From Chlorobium sp. (GTDB lineage Bacteria > Bacteroidota > Chlorobiia > Chlorobiales > Chlorobiaceae), in NCBI GenBank assembly GCA_028277485.1, contig JANQGE010000057.1:16621-80620 (forward strand): a stretch of DNA of 64,000 bases, given 5' to 3'. Made by a program: the position numbers and the translations under genes. Shown piece by piece: positions 17,129-26,309 of this stretch (position 1 is the first letter of the stretch; every line of letters starts with the position of its first letter). The notes under the pieces are model-generated. The model was not told the DNA's origin, searched no databases, and saw nothing but the letters and a program-made list of their open reading frames with translations.

Positions 17129-20100
17129 TTGGCTGACTTTCGGGGCCAAGTATTGCCTGAATTGAGCGTTTCAACAAATGCCCAGGGTTTAGTTATTGCC
17201 ATTGTGGATACTGCATCTGTGCGCGAGATACCATATAATTATACATCCGCTACCGACGGACAGCTATTGTCGTACCTTTTGGGCGAAGATAACGCCCGAA
17301 TGCTCGACGAACTGAGAGATGTCCGTGTCACCGGGCGTTCGGCGAGGCTGTTGATGCGTATCATCGGCGGGGTTCTTATCCACCGGAGAAACCCTTACTT
17401 GTTTCAGGAGCTTGTTAATTTGCCTCCGCGCAGAAAGAGGCTCTTTCAACAAGCTTTCAAGGATCTCGATACCATTGAAGGTTCTGCGAACGGAGAGCAG
17501 CGGGTTTTATCGATTGTTGCAACGCTGAGAAAGCTCCTTGATAAGTTTCAGGCTGAGGTGGAAAGGGTTCCAGAGTTCAGAAGACACCTGAAAAGAGAAT
17601 TCGGGGCTATTGTTGGGGCAAAAAATGTTCTGTTCGATCCGTTCACGCTTGTTTCCCACGCAACCGATGCCACAGACTGGCGCCTGCATCTTCCGGTTGC
17701 GGTGGCAACCCCTGATGATGAGGCCCAGGTTGGTTCCCTGCTTGTGGCGACAGGAAGGCTTGGACTGAAAGCAATTCCAAGAGGGGCCGGTACGGGGCTG
17801 ACCGGGGGTTCTGTTCCGCTTCGTCCGGATTGTGTGATCATCAATACAGAAAAGCTTGACAGGATAAGGGGGATTCATGAACGTGAGTTTCAGCTTGACG
17901 GCGGAGAAACGGTTTCTGCGCCGGTTATAGAGGTTGAGGCGGGTGTCGTCACAGAAAAAGCCATGGCTTATGCCAGCAGCCGCGGTCTTGTGTTCGCCAC
18001 CGATCCTACAAGCGAGTGGTCCTGCACTGTCGGCGGAAATATTGCTGAAAATGCCGGAGGAAAAAAGGCTGTCAGATGGGGAACCTGCATCGATAATCTT
18101 GTCGAGTGGGTTATGGCAATGCCATCGGGGGAAAGCTGGAGGGTTCGCAGGACCAACCACAGACTTCGCAAGATCATGCCGGATGATACCGTTATCTACG
18201 AAGTGCTGGACCGTACAGGGGAGCTCATCAGGCGCATCGAACTGTGCGGTACCGATATTCGAAAAAAAGGTCTCTGGAAAGATATTACCAACAAGGCTCT
18301 GGGCGGTGTGCCCGGCCTGCAGAAAGAAGGTACTGACGGAGTGATCACTTCCGCTTTTTTTGTGTTGTACCCGAAGTATGAAGATACAGCAACACTGTGC
18401 CTTGAATTTTTCGGGCCCGATATGGATGAGGCGAGCCGGGTTATTGTGGCGCTGTCGAGGATTTTTCCTCTTTCAACAGATAACAAAGAGGCATTGCTTG
18501 CCCTGGAGCATTTCGACGACGAGTATATCAGGGCGATTGACTACAAGGTCAAGGCGCCCCGTGCCCAGATGCCCAAAGCGGTGTTGCTGATCGATATTGC
18601 AGGCCATAAACCGGAAGAAGTAAAAGCCGGAATCAGCAGAGTTGAGAAGCTGCTTGAACAGCATCCAAACACACTGCTGTTTATTGCCTCTGATGCAGAA
18701 GAGGCACAGCGTTTCTGGGCTGACCGAAAGAAGCTCAGTGCGATTGCACGCAGAACCAACGCATTCAAACTCAATGAGGATGTGGTTATTCCCCTTGATG
18801 CCCTTGCTGAATTCTCTCGCTTTGTCGATGCGTTGAATATTGAAGAGGAGCGTTATTCGCAGCTTTGTTTCATTGATACGGTACTGGTCCTGCTGCATGA
18901 TGCGGATATGGAGGAGGATGGAGAGCAGTTTGCCTCGAAGATACCTCCTGCCAGGGCTCTCTGCTCTGCAACAGGGGAAAAGCTCAGTACTTCCGATGAG
19001 AAGGCCCTGCGCACCCTTGCTGAAGTACAGGAGTTCCGCAATGAGTTCAATGAGCTGTTTCACGGTTATCCCCATATCGTAAAGGCTTTCGATGACGCGT
19101 TTCAGTATGTGCGTGACCGGCGCATTGTCATTGCTACGCACATGCATGCAGGGGACGGTAACATACATGTTAACATACCTGTCCTCTCGAATGACCAGCC
19201 GATGCTCCGCCGGGCTGATCAGGTTGTTGACAAGGTAATGGCAAAAGTGGTTTCTCTTGGCGGCGTTGTTTCGGGTGAACACGGAATCGGTGTGACCAAG
19301 CTGAAGTATTTGGATAAAAAGCGCATCGATGAGCTTACAGCTTACAGGAAAACGGTCGATCCGGAAGGTGTCATGAATCCGGGCAAACTGGACGATTTCG
19401 ATGTTCTGGATCATATTTTCACCCCATCGTTCAACCTCCTGGAGCTTGAGGCCAATATTCTGAAAAGGGCAAAGATCGAAGAGCTGTCCAAGAACGTCGA
19501 TGTCTGTATCCGCTGCGGCAAATGCAAGACGGATTGCTGTGTTTACTATCCTGCCCGCGGTATGTTTTATCACCCGAGAAACAAGAACCTGGCTGTCGGC
19601 TCGTTGATCGAGGCGCTTCTCTATGTTGCCCAGCGTGAGCGGTCAACCGATTTTGAACTGCTGCAATGGCTCGAAGATGTCGCCGATCATTGCACGATAT
19701 GTCATAAGTGCCTGAAACCTTGCCCTGTCGATATCGATACCGGAGAAGTTTCGGTTCTTGAGCGCGATATCCTTGAGGCAAGGGGGTACAAGCATTTTTC
19801 GGCGGTTACGCAGATGACGCTGAAGTATCTCGAAAACCGTTCTCCGTTTGTTAACAAGATGTTCCGCAACGGTGTCGTCCGTATGGGCGGGGCTGCAATC
19901 CGCGCGGGCAACAAGCTTGCCAAGCCTCTTCAGCCGGCTGAAAACCCTTCTTCTTTTTATCCTCTCAAGATGGTGCGTTCATCGGTGCCGCCTGTTCCGG
20001 AAGAGACGCTGCGGGACGTGCTCCCGCATTGCGAGCCGGACCAGGTGCTGGTGTTCGAGCCGGACAGGATGAATGGCAGTACGGTGTTTTATTTCCCAGG

Positions 20101-20827
20101 GTGCGGTTCGGAGAGGATGCATTCCTCCATTTCTATGGCGGCAATTCATCTGCTTCTGGAGACAGGAATCAGGGTTGTGCTGCCGCCGCCGTTTTTATGC
20201 TGCGGTTTTCCGGCCTATGTAAATGCGCAAAACGATCAGCACTCGAAGATTGTGCTTCGCAACACGGTGATCTTTACGCAGATCCGCGAAATGTTTTCCT
20301 ACCTTGATTTTGATGCCTGTGTCATTTCCTGCGGAACATGCATGGAGGCTCTGGAGGGGATGGAAACCAGGAAGCTGTTTGGCGGGAGTATTGTTGATGT
20401 TATGATCTATGCAAAGAGCCAGGGCCTGAAGTTGAACGGCAGCGACGATCGCCTGTATCATGCGCCCTGCCATGACTCGCTCGGGGGGAAAGCCCCGGAA
20501 AAACTCAAGGATCTTGGCGGTTTCGGGGTGATTACCCCGGTCGAACACTGCTGTTCAGAGGCCGGCACGCTTGCCCTGTCAAGACCCGATATTACCGATT
20601 CGATGCTGCAGCGCAAGAGGAACGCTATCGGGGAAGCGAAAAAGGAGACAGGTGATACCGTTATACTGACCAATTGTCCTTCCTGTGTCCAGGGGCTTGG
20701 GAGAAGCCGGGATCTGGGCGTGGAGCCGCTTCATATTGCGGTTGCAATTGCTGAAAAGATTTCGGGCCCCGACTGGAAAGCGCGTTTCAGAGAGCAGGCG
20801 GCAAGAGCAGCCGCTGTAAGATTTTAA
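17129..20827 (+). CDS. Giant FAD/Fe-S oxidoreductase (GlcD plus CCG domains, D-lactate/2-hydroxyacid dehydrogenase type)
   Basis: A 1232-residue fused flavoprotein. Parts in order: a DUF3683-like N-terminal region (REIPYNYTSATD..., about 31-110), an FAD-binding PCMH domain (PRGAGTGLTGGSVPL about 216-230), and an FAD-oxidase C-terminal domain with the MHAGDGNIH motif (about 672-680). Two ferredoxin clusters follow (CIRCGKCKTDC near 793 and CTICHKCLKPC near 855), then two CCG heterodisulfide-reductase-like domains (FPGCGSE...LCCGFPAY...CVISCGTC, and APCHDS...CCSEAG...NCPSC). It probably oxidises D-lactate, glycolate or another 2-hydroxyacid and passes electrons to quinone. The start is uncertain: TTG 17129 gives the longest frame, and GTG 17219 would begin just before REIPYNYTS. 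Confidence 0.88.
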   Translation: MADFRGQVLPELSVSTNAQGLVIAIVDTASVREIPYNYTSATDGQLLSYLLGEDNARMLDELRDVRVTGRSARLLMRIIGGVLIHRRNPYLFQELVNLPPRRKRLFQQAFKDLDTIEGSANGEQRVLSIVATLRKLLDKFQAEVERVPEFRRHLKREFGAIVGAKNVLFDPFTLVSHATDATDWRLHLPVAVATPDDEAQVGSLLVATGRLGLKAIPRGAGTGLTGGSVPLRPDCVIINTEKLDRIRGIHEREFQLDGGETVSAPVIEVEAGVVTEKAMAYASSRGLVFATDPTSEWSCTVGGNIAENAGGKKAVRWGTCIDNLVEWVMAMPSGESWRVRRTNHRLRKIMPDDTVIYEVLDRTGELIRRIELCGTDIRKKGLWKDITNKALGGVPGLQKEGTDGVITSAFFVLYPKYEDTATLCLEFFGPDMDEASRVIVALSRIFPLSTDNKEALLALEHFDDEYIRAIDYKVKAPRAQMPKAVLLIDIAGHKPEEVKAGISRVEKLLEQHPNTLLFIASDAEEAQRFWADRKKLSAIARRTNAFKLNEDVVIPLDALAEFSRFVDALNIEEERYSQLCFIDTVLVLLHDADMEEDGEQFASKIPPARALCSATGEKLSTSDEKALRTLAEVQEFRNEFNELFHGYPHIVKAFDDAFQYVRDRRIVIATHMHAGDGNIHVNIPVLSNDQPMLRRADQVVDKVMAKVVSLGGVVSGEHGIGVTKLKYLDKKRIDELTAYRKTVDPEGVMNPGKLDDFDVLDHIFTPSFNLLELEANILKRAKIEELSKNVDVCIRCGKCKTDCCVYYPARGMFYHPRNKNLAVGSLIEALLYVAQRERSTDFELLQWLEDVADHCTICHKCLKPCPVDIDTGEVSVLERDILEARGYKHFSAVTQMTLKYLENRSPFVNKMFRNGVVRMGGAAIRAGNKLAKPLQPAENPSSFYPLKMVRSSVPPVPEETLRDVLPHCEPDQVLVFEPDRMNGSTVFYFPGCGSERMHSSISMAAIHLLLETGIRVVLPPPFLCCGFPAYVNAQNDQHSKIVLRNTVIFTQIREMFSYLDFDACVISCGTCMEALEGMETRKLFGGSIVDVMIYAKSQGLKLNGSDDRLYHAPCHDSLGGKAPEKLKDLGGFGVITPVEHCCSEAGTLALSRPDITDSMLQRKRNAIGEAKKETGDTVILTNCPSCVQGLGRSRDLGVEPLHIAVAIAEKISGPDWKARFREQAARAAAVRF

Positions 20828-20830
20828 GCC

Positions 20831-20878
20831 TGCTGTGCTCCGTTCGCCTTGCACTTGAACCGCTCATGACGGTGCCCT
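20831..20878 (-). repeat. GGCACC element fragment
   Basis: TGTGCTCCGTTCGCCTTGC, then ACTTGAACCGCTCATGACGGTGCCCT, matches one half of the repeat in reverse orientation. It begins 4 nt after the stop of the large oxidoreductase gene. Confidence 0.6.
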
Positions 20879-20989
20879 GAAGAATCCTTTCTGTTTCATA
20901 GATGAGTGAGAAAGCATTCAGGGAGCGGAGTGCCTGGCGGGAAGGTGGTGTGCCTCGGCATATGGAGAATTGCTTCTTTTTATGTAAGA

Positions 20990-20995
20990 TATAAT
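20990..20995 (+). promoter_or_regulatory. Candidate -10 hexamer for the aminotransferase gene
   Basis: A perfect TATAAT lies at 20990-20995, about 87 nt before the proposed start codon. The -35 match is weak (TTGCTT is only 14 nt away), so this is a suggestion. Confidence 0.3.
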
Positions 20996-21006
20996 CCCTG
21001 CTTTTC

Positions 21007-21075
21007 AGGGTGCCCCTTTTGCGTGCCCTGATTACTCTGCTGGACGGATGGGAAGGGGTTATGCTGGAGGTGCCC
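21007..21075 (-). repeat. GGCACC element fragment in the aminotransferase leader
   Basis: It contains GCGTGCCCTGATTACTCTGC and GGACGGATGGGAAGGGGTT, which match the short-form interior (GGGCGCGC..TGATTAC, GCCGGATAGGAAAGGGTTT in reverse), and ends GGAGGTGCCC. The end contributes a GGAGGTG sequence 10 nt before the proposed GTG start. Confidence 0.6.
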
Positions 21076-21081
21076 TTTAAT

Positions 21082-22353
21082 GTGAAACGTGCACAAAACA
21101 TGTTTGATGAAATTGAATTTGAAAAGATAAAACGGCTTCCGAAGTATGTCTTTGCGGCAGTTGACGAGCTGAAAATGGCTGAAAGGCGGGCCGGAGAGGA
21201 TGTTATAGATTTTTCAATGGGAAACCCTGACGGCCCGACGCCCCGGCACATTATCGACAAGCTTATTGAAAGTGTGCAGAAACCGAGGACACACGGCTAT
21301 TCCGCTTCCAAAGGCATTTACAAGCTCCGTCTGGCTATCTGCGGCTGGTATCTCAACAAGTTCGGGGTGGAGCTGGATCCCGACACAGAGGTGGTTGCTT
21401 CAATGGGTTCAAAAGAGGGATATGTGAACCTGGTCCAGGCGATCACTAACCCCGGTGATGTCGCCATGGTGCCGGACCCGTGTTATCCCATCCATTCGCA
21501 GGCTTTTATTCTTGCCGGCGGCAATGTGCACCGCTTCAGATTGGTAACAAGAGACGATTTTACACTTGACGAGGGGGCTTTTTTCCGCAACGTCGAGACA
21601 GTAATGCGTGAATCCTCACCCAAACCGAAATATCTGGTGGTGAATTTTCCCAATAACCCGACAACCGCTACGGTTGATCTTGCCTTTTATGAAAAGCTGG
21701 TTGCGGTTGCGCGAGAAGAACGGTTTTATGTCATCAGCGATATTGCGTATGCCGAAATAACGTTTGACGGATATCAGGTTCCGTCTATTCTGCAGGTTCC
21801 CGGAGCTAAAGATGTTGCGATTGAAAGCTATACCCTTTCGAAGACCTACAACATGGCCGGCTGGCGGGTTGGTTTTCTCGTAGGCAATCCGAAACTTGTG
21901 GGGGCGCTGGCGAGAATCAAAAGCTGGCTTGATTACGGCATGTTTACTCCGATACAGGTGGCTTCGACCATAGCGCTTAACGAGAGCCAGTCTTGTGTGG
22001 AAGAGATCAGGGAGACCTACCGCAAACGCCGGGATGTTCTTCTCAAGAGCTTTTTAAACGCCGGCTGGCACATTGCAAAACCAAGGGCATCCATGTTTGT
22101 CTGGGCAAGAATTCCCGAGTCTTTCCGGGAGCTCGGCAGCCTCGAGTTCAGTAAAAGGCTTTTGAAGGAAGCCAAGGTCGCAGTAAGTCCGGGGATTGGG
22201 TTCGGTCCTTATGGGGATGAATATGTGAGAATCGCCCTGATTGAGAACGAGGAAAGGATCCGCCAGGCGGCAAGAAATGTGAAGAGGTTTCTGAGATCGC
22301 ACAGGGAGAGGGAGGTCAGGAGCATGAAGCAGGGAGTTGCGGAAAGAGAATAG
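21082..22353 (+). CDS. Class I/II aminotransferase, AlaC-type
   Basis: A 423-residue PLP enzyme of the aspartate-aminotransferase fold, closest in pattern to AlaC-type glutamate-pyruvate transaminases. The N-terminal IKRLPKYVFAAVDELKMAERRAGEDVIDFSMGNPDGPTP region, NFPNNPTT (PLP site), SDIAYAEI and the lysine segment YTLSKTYNMAGWRVGF are intact. The GTG at 21082 is preferred because GGAGGTG lies 10 nt upstream. ATG 21100 is an alternative. A longer frame back to 21010 runs through repeat sequence and is not supported. The gene converges with nnr (stop to stop 45 nt apart). The exact amino donor is inferred from family resemblance only. Confidence 0.88.
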   Translation: MKRAQNMFDEIEFEKIKRLPKYVFAAVDELKMAERRAGEDVIDFSMGNPDGPTPRHIIDKLIESVQKPRTHGYSASKGIYKLRLAICGWYLNKFGVELDPDTEVVASMGSKEGYVNLVQAITNPGDVAMVPDPCYPIHSQAFILAGGNVHRFRLVTRDDFTLDEGAFFRNVETVMRESSPKPKYLVVNFPNNPTTATVDLAFYEKLVAVAREERFYVISDIAYAEITFDGYQVPSILQVPGAKDVAIESYTLSKTYNMAGWRVGFLVGNPKLVGALARIKSWLDYGMFTPIQVASTIALNESQSCVEEIRETYRKRRDVLLKSFLNAGWHIAKPRASMFVWARIPESFRELGSLEFSKRLLKEAKVAVSPGIGFGPYGDEYVRIALIENEERIRQAARNVKRFLRSHREREVRSMKQGVAERE

Positions 22354-22398
22354 GTAAAAGGAAAGAATCTGAACGGCGGCAAGCGACCGATAACGGGC

Positions 22399-23994
22399 TC
22401 ACTCCGGCAGTTCTTCTACAGCAAAGATTTCCTTGATTGCGTCTGGAATCGAGTGCAGGACATCTTCGGATGAAACGAGGCTCGAAACCGTGGAAGCAAG
22501 GTCTCCCGCACGGCCGTGAAACCATGCAGCAGTGGCGCCGGCGTTAAAGGTGTCGAGACCTTTCGCGGCAAGCGCACCGATCATACCCGCAAGTACATCA
22601 CCCGTTCCGGCTGTTGAGAGGGCTTCCGTACCGCTGTTGTTGATGAGGATGTCTCCCGAAGGACAGGCGATACAGGTAGGGCTGCCTTTCAGCAAAAGGT
22701 TGACATTGTTTGCCTCGGTAAACCTGCGGATGATCCCGAGACGGTCAGCCTGTATTTCAGCGGCAGGGAGGTTTGCAAGCCTGCTGAATTCTCCGGCATG
22801 AGGTGTGAGCAGGGTGTCCCGGAAATCGTGCTTTTCGAGAGAAAAGCTGTTTTGGGAAACGGCAAAGAGCGCGTCGGCATCGAGAACAAGTTTTTTTGAT
22901 GCCACAACCGGGTCTGCAAGGAGTTGATGCAGCAGCGAGATGGTGCCGGGTGCCCTTCCAAGGCCGCATCCCATGACAATGGCGTCGGCCCACGACGCCT
23001 TTTCGATGATTGATTCGTAATCTCTTCCGGTCACCGTTGCAGAGGGTGCGTAGGTATGCAGCGGCCCGGCCAGTTCAGCGGGCAGCGAAACGCAGACATA
23101 GCCTGCTCCTGTGGCGGTTGCGGCTTTTGCGGCGAGCAACGAGGCTCCGAGCATTGAGCTGTTGCGGTTTTGCGAACCTGCTATGATGAGCAGCTTTCCG
23201 TTATTGTGCTTGGCCCCGCCAGGAGGGCGGAGAATGAAGTTCTCCGAGGCGAATTCCCTGTCGGTCAGATGGCATCCGCAATCGCTGGCAAGAAATTTCG
23301 GTATTGAAATTTCGGCGATATGTATCTCGCCGGAAAGTTCAGGGCCTGAATTCAGGAAAAACCCGGTTTTCAGGTAAGCCATACAGACGGTAAGGTCTGC
23401 GTTTACCGCAGGGGAGGATGCAAAGCCGCGGGTCGCGTCAAGGCCGCTGGGCAGGTCCAGGGCAATGGTGGCGGCCGAGCTCCGTTCACGAATGCTGTTG
23501 ATAAGTGCGACGGCCTGCTTGACAGGGTCTTTCAATGCATCACCTTCGGCTTTCAAACTCAGTCCTGTACCAAGCACCGCGTCGACAATGCCGTCGTAGC
23601 GGGCTTCGGCAACAAACGGCAACGCTTCATCATGACCGTTGAAAATCCGCACCTTATCGGTATGAGCGCTGTAAGCGTCTACAATGGCCAGACCGTCACG
23701 GTTAAGCGAAGCAAGGCTTTCAGGAGGGTAGAGCAGTACCAGATCAACCGCGGCTCCGAGATTGAGCAGGTGGCGGGCAAGCACGAAACCATCTCCCCCG
23801 TTGTTTCCCTTTCCGCAGACAATCAGAAATGCCCGTTCACCGAACCCTTCATCCCTTTTATCGAAGGATTCCCTGATGATCCTTGCGGCCTCCCGGCCGG
23901 CAAGCTCCATGAGCCTCGATTCATCCGTATGCAACAGTTCAATCGCGGCACGGTCGGCACGGCTCATCTCTTCAGCTGTCAGGACTGGGCGCAT
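22399..23994 (-). CDS. nnr: Bifunctional NAD(P)H-hydrate repair enzyme (epimerase plus dehydratase)
   Basis: A 531-residue cytoplasmic repair enzyme that interconverts R- and S-NAD(P)HX and dehydrates the S form back to NAD(P)H. Residues 1-210 form the YjeF N-terminal epimerase domain with CGKGNNGGDGFVLARHL. Residues of about 245-525 form the ribokinase-like dehydratase domain with GGAKHNNGKLLIIAGS, TPHAGEFSRL and the nucleotide-binding NSGTEALSTAGTGDVLAG. It begins 6 nt after the purL stop on the same strand, at the end of a secA-purL-nnr run. This location suggests convenience transcription rather than a pathway link. Confidence 0.94.
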   Translation of the reverse strand: MRPVLTAEEMSRADRAAIELLHTDESRLMELAGREAARIIRESFDKRDEGFGERAFLIVCGKGNNGGDGFVLARHLLNLGAAVDLVLLYPPESLASLNRDGLAIVDAYSAHTDKVRIFNGHDEALPFVAEARYDGIVDAVLGTGLSLKAEGDALKDPVKQAVALINSIRERSSAATIALDLPSGLDATRGFASSPAVNADLTVCMAYLKTGFFLNSGPELSGEIHIAEISIPKFLASDCGCHLTDREFASENFILRPPGGAKHNNGKLLIIAGSQNRNSSMLGASLLAAKAATATGAGYVCVSLPAELAGPLHTYAPSATVTGRDYESIIEKASWADAIVMGCGLGRAPGTISLLHQLLADPVVASKKLVLDADALFAVSQNSFSLEKHDFRDTLLTPHAGEFSRLANLPAAEIQADRLGIIRRFTEANNVNLLLKGSPTCIACPSGDILINNSGTEALSTAGTGDVLAGMIGALAAKGLDTFNAGATAAWFHGRAGDLASTVSSLVSSEDVLHSIPDAIKEIFAVEELPE

Positions 23995-24000
23995 GACGTA

Positions 24001-26283
24001 TCACAAGGTTTCAAGTTCATCGAGATGGAGCGCCTCCTCGAGGGCGTTGTAATAGGCTTGCAGCAGTTCTTCAGTCGTGAATGAGAGCGTTTCTTTGCCG
24101 TTTATCTCTATTGAGGCGTCTTTTTCGCGAACCTGGCCGATAACCCTTGCGGAAATGCCGTACCGGTGTGCCAGGTCGATTGTTTTTACGGCGTTTTCGG
24201 GCTGAAGGCTCAGGAGTACGCGGCCCTGGGCTTCAGAAAAGAGGAGCTCCTGAGCGAATGAGCTGTTTTTTTCACTGGATTCAAGGTCTACGGCAAAGCC
24301 GAGCGGGCTTGGCTTGTCCATGACGGCCTTCTCGACAAGTGCGGTAAAAAGACCGCCGTCGGAAATGTCGTGTGCTGAGCTCAGCATGCGTGACTGTGCG
24401 AGAACAACAAGAAGTTCCTGAAGTTTGCGTTCCTGTTCGAGATCGAATGCCGGGGCATCGCATCCCGGAGTTCCATATTGCAGGACAAGGTATTCCGACC
24501 CGTCGAGTGTAAGCGGCGGATCTCCAAGCATGAGGATCGCGTCACCGGGTTTCCTGAATGTGGAGACGGTGAGATTGTCGATGTTGTCCAGGAGGCCGAT
24601 CATTCCTATGACAGGAGTGGGATATACTGCGGTGCCGGTCAGCGATGATTCGTTGTAGAAACTCACGTTGCCGCCGGTAACCGGTGTATTGAATGCCCTG
24701 CAGGCTTCTCCCATGCCTTCGACGGAGGCCTTGAACTGAAAATAAACATCCGGTTTATAAGGGTTGCCGAAATTAAGGCAGTTGGTTATGGCCAGGGGTC
24801 TGGCTCCGGAACATGCAATGTTCCGCGCGCACTCGGCGACGGCGATCATGCCGCCTTTTTTCGGGTTGAGATAGACATAACGGGCATTGCAGTCCGTTTT
24901 CATCGCCAACGCCTTTTTCGTCTCCTTGATGCGGATCACTGCCGCGTCGGTACGGCCTGCGGCGGTTACGGTATTGGTCTGCACCATCGAGTCGTACTGC
25001 TGGTAAACCCACTGTTTGCTGGCAATGTTGGGGTGGGACAGCAGACGCAGGCTCACGGAATGCAGATCAAGCGAGCTGTCGGGAACAAGATCAGCGGGAG
25101 AAGTATCCGGTTTTTTTTCAACCGTCTCGCGGATGTATACAGGGGCGCCGCCGCCAAGCACGAGTGATTTCGCAGGTATTTCAGCAACGACAGAGCCGCG
25201 GTGTTTTACCCTGAGCTGATTGTCCGCGGTAACTTTTCCGATCACAACGGCATGAACGTCCCATTTTTTGTACACATCGATGATTTTCTGTTCGTATCCT
25301 TTTGCTGCGACGATGAGCATGCGCTCCTGGGATTCAGAGAGCATGATTTCGTAAGCGCTCATATCTTTTTCACGGATGGGCGCGAGATCCAGATCGATTT
25401 CGATGCCTCCTGAACCGTTTTTACTGATGCCCCTGGAGCTCATTTCCGAGGTGGAGCTGGTTAGGCCTGCCGCGCCCATATCCTGAAGCCCGACGACACG
25501 GCCGGTGGCAATAGCTTCAAGGGTTGCTTCAAGCAGAAGCTTTTCGGCAAAAGGGTCGCCGACCTGTACGCTGGGGCGTTTGTCTTCCGAGGCCTCGCTC
25601 AGGTCTTCGGATGCAAATGTTGCACCGTGGATGCCGTCTTTTCCGGTTGATGAGCCGACAATGAGTACGGGATTTCCTTCCCCCTCGGCAGTTGCACTGA
25701 CGGTATTATGGTGTTCCACAAGACCGACGGACATAGCATTGACCAGGGGGTTGCCTGTATAACAGTCTTCAAAGTAGATTTCCCCGCCGACAGTTGGTAC
25801 TCCGAAAGAGTTGCCGTAATCACCGATCCCCCTGACGACACCGTCAACAAGATAGCGTACTCTCGGGTCTTTGGGAGACCCGAAACGAAGAGAATTCAAT
25901 GCAGCAACCGGTCTGGCGCCCATGGTGAAAATATCACGGTGTATCCCTCCGACCCCTGTCGCAGCACCTTGATAGGGCTCAACAGCGGAAGGGTGGTTGT
26001 GGGACTCGATTTTAAATGCGACCGCCAGGTTGTCTCCTATATCTACGAGCCCGGCGTTTTCTTCTCCGGCAGTAGCAAGCAGGCTCCCTCCGTCACGAGG
26101 GAGTGATTTCAGTACAGCAATGGAGTTTTTGTAGCTGCAGTGTTCGGACCACATGACAGAAAAAATACCCAGTTCGGTGAAAGTCGGGGTTCGTCCGAGA
26201 ATATCGAGAATTTTACCGTACTCTTCTTCGCTAAGACCATGCTCCGTAGCGAGTTCAAGGGTTACGTCGGGTTCATGTACCAT
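24001..26283 (-). CDS. purL: Phosphoribosylformylglycinamidine synthase subunit PurL
   Basis: A 760-residue catalytic subunit of FGAM synthase, step four of purine synthesis. This is the small form that works with separate PurQ (glutaminase) and PurS subunits, neither of which is in this window. Recognisable pieces are [14 protein letters not shown] (about 41-54), [33 protein letters not shown], and in the second half TNCLNFGNP and [14 protein letters not shown]. The length and two-fold repeated AIRS-like architecture match the family. It starts 26 nt after the secA stop. Confidence 0.96.
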   Translation of the reverse strand: MVHEPDVTLELATEHGLSEEEYGKILDILGRTPTFTELGIFSVMWSEHCSYKNSIAVLKSLPRDGGSLLATAGEENAGLVDIGDNLAVAFKIESHNHPSAVEPYQGAATGVGGIHRDIFTMGARPVAALNSLRFGSPKDPRVRYLVDGVVRGIGDYGNSFGVPTVGGEIYFEDCYTGNPLVNAMSVGLVEHHNTVSATAEGEGNPVLIVGSSTGKDGIHGATFASEDLSEASEDKRPSVQVGDPFAEKLLLEATLEAIATGRVVGLQDMGAAGLTSSTSEMSSRGISKNGSGGIEIDLDLAPIREKDMSAYEIMLSESQERMLIVAAKGYEQKIIDVYKKWDVHAVVIGKVTADNQLRVKHRGSVVAEIPAKSLVLGGGAPVYIRETVEKKPDTSPADLVPDSSLDLHSVSLRLLSHPNIASKQWVYQQYDSMVQTNTVTAAGRTDAAVIRIKETKKALAMKTDCNARYVYLNPKKGGMIAVAECARNIACSGARPLAITNCLNFGNPYKPDVYFQFKASVEGMGEACRAFNTPVTGGNVSFYNESSLTGTAVYPTPVIGMIGLLDNIDNLTVSTFRKPGDAILMLGDPPLTLDGSEYLVLQYGTPGCDAPAFDLEQERKLQELLVVLAQSRMLSSAHDISDGGLFTALVEKAVMDKPSPLGFAVDLESSEKNSSFAQELLFSEAQGRVLLSLQPENAVKTIDLAHRYGISARVIGQVREKDASIEINGKETLSFTTEELLQAYYNALEEALHLDELETL

Positions 26284-26309
26284 ATTGTGTTTGTTTTCGG
26301 CTCGTCGTT

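Noticed and set aside
18473..19573. 366-residue minus-strand frame over the FAD/Fe-S oxidoreductase
   Set aside because: Opposite a gene with clear FAD and Fe-S motifs; no recognisable protein features.
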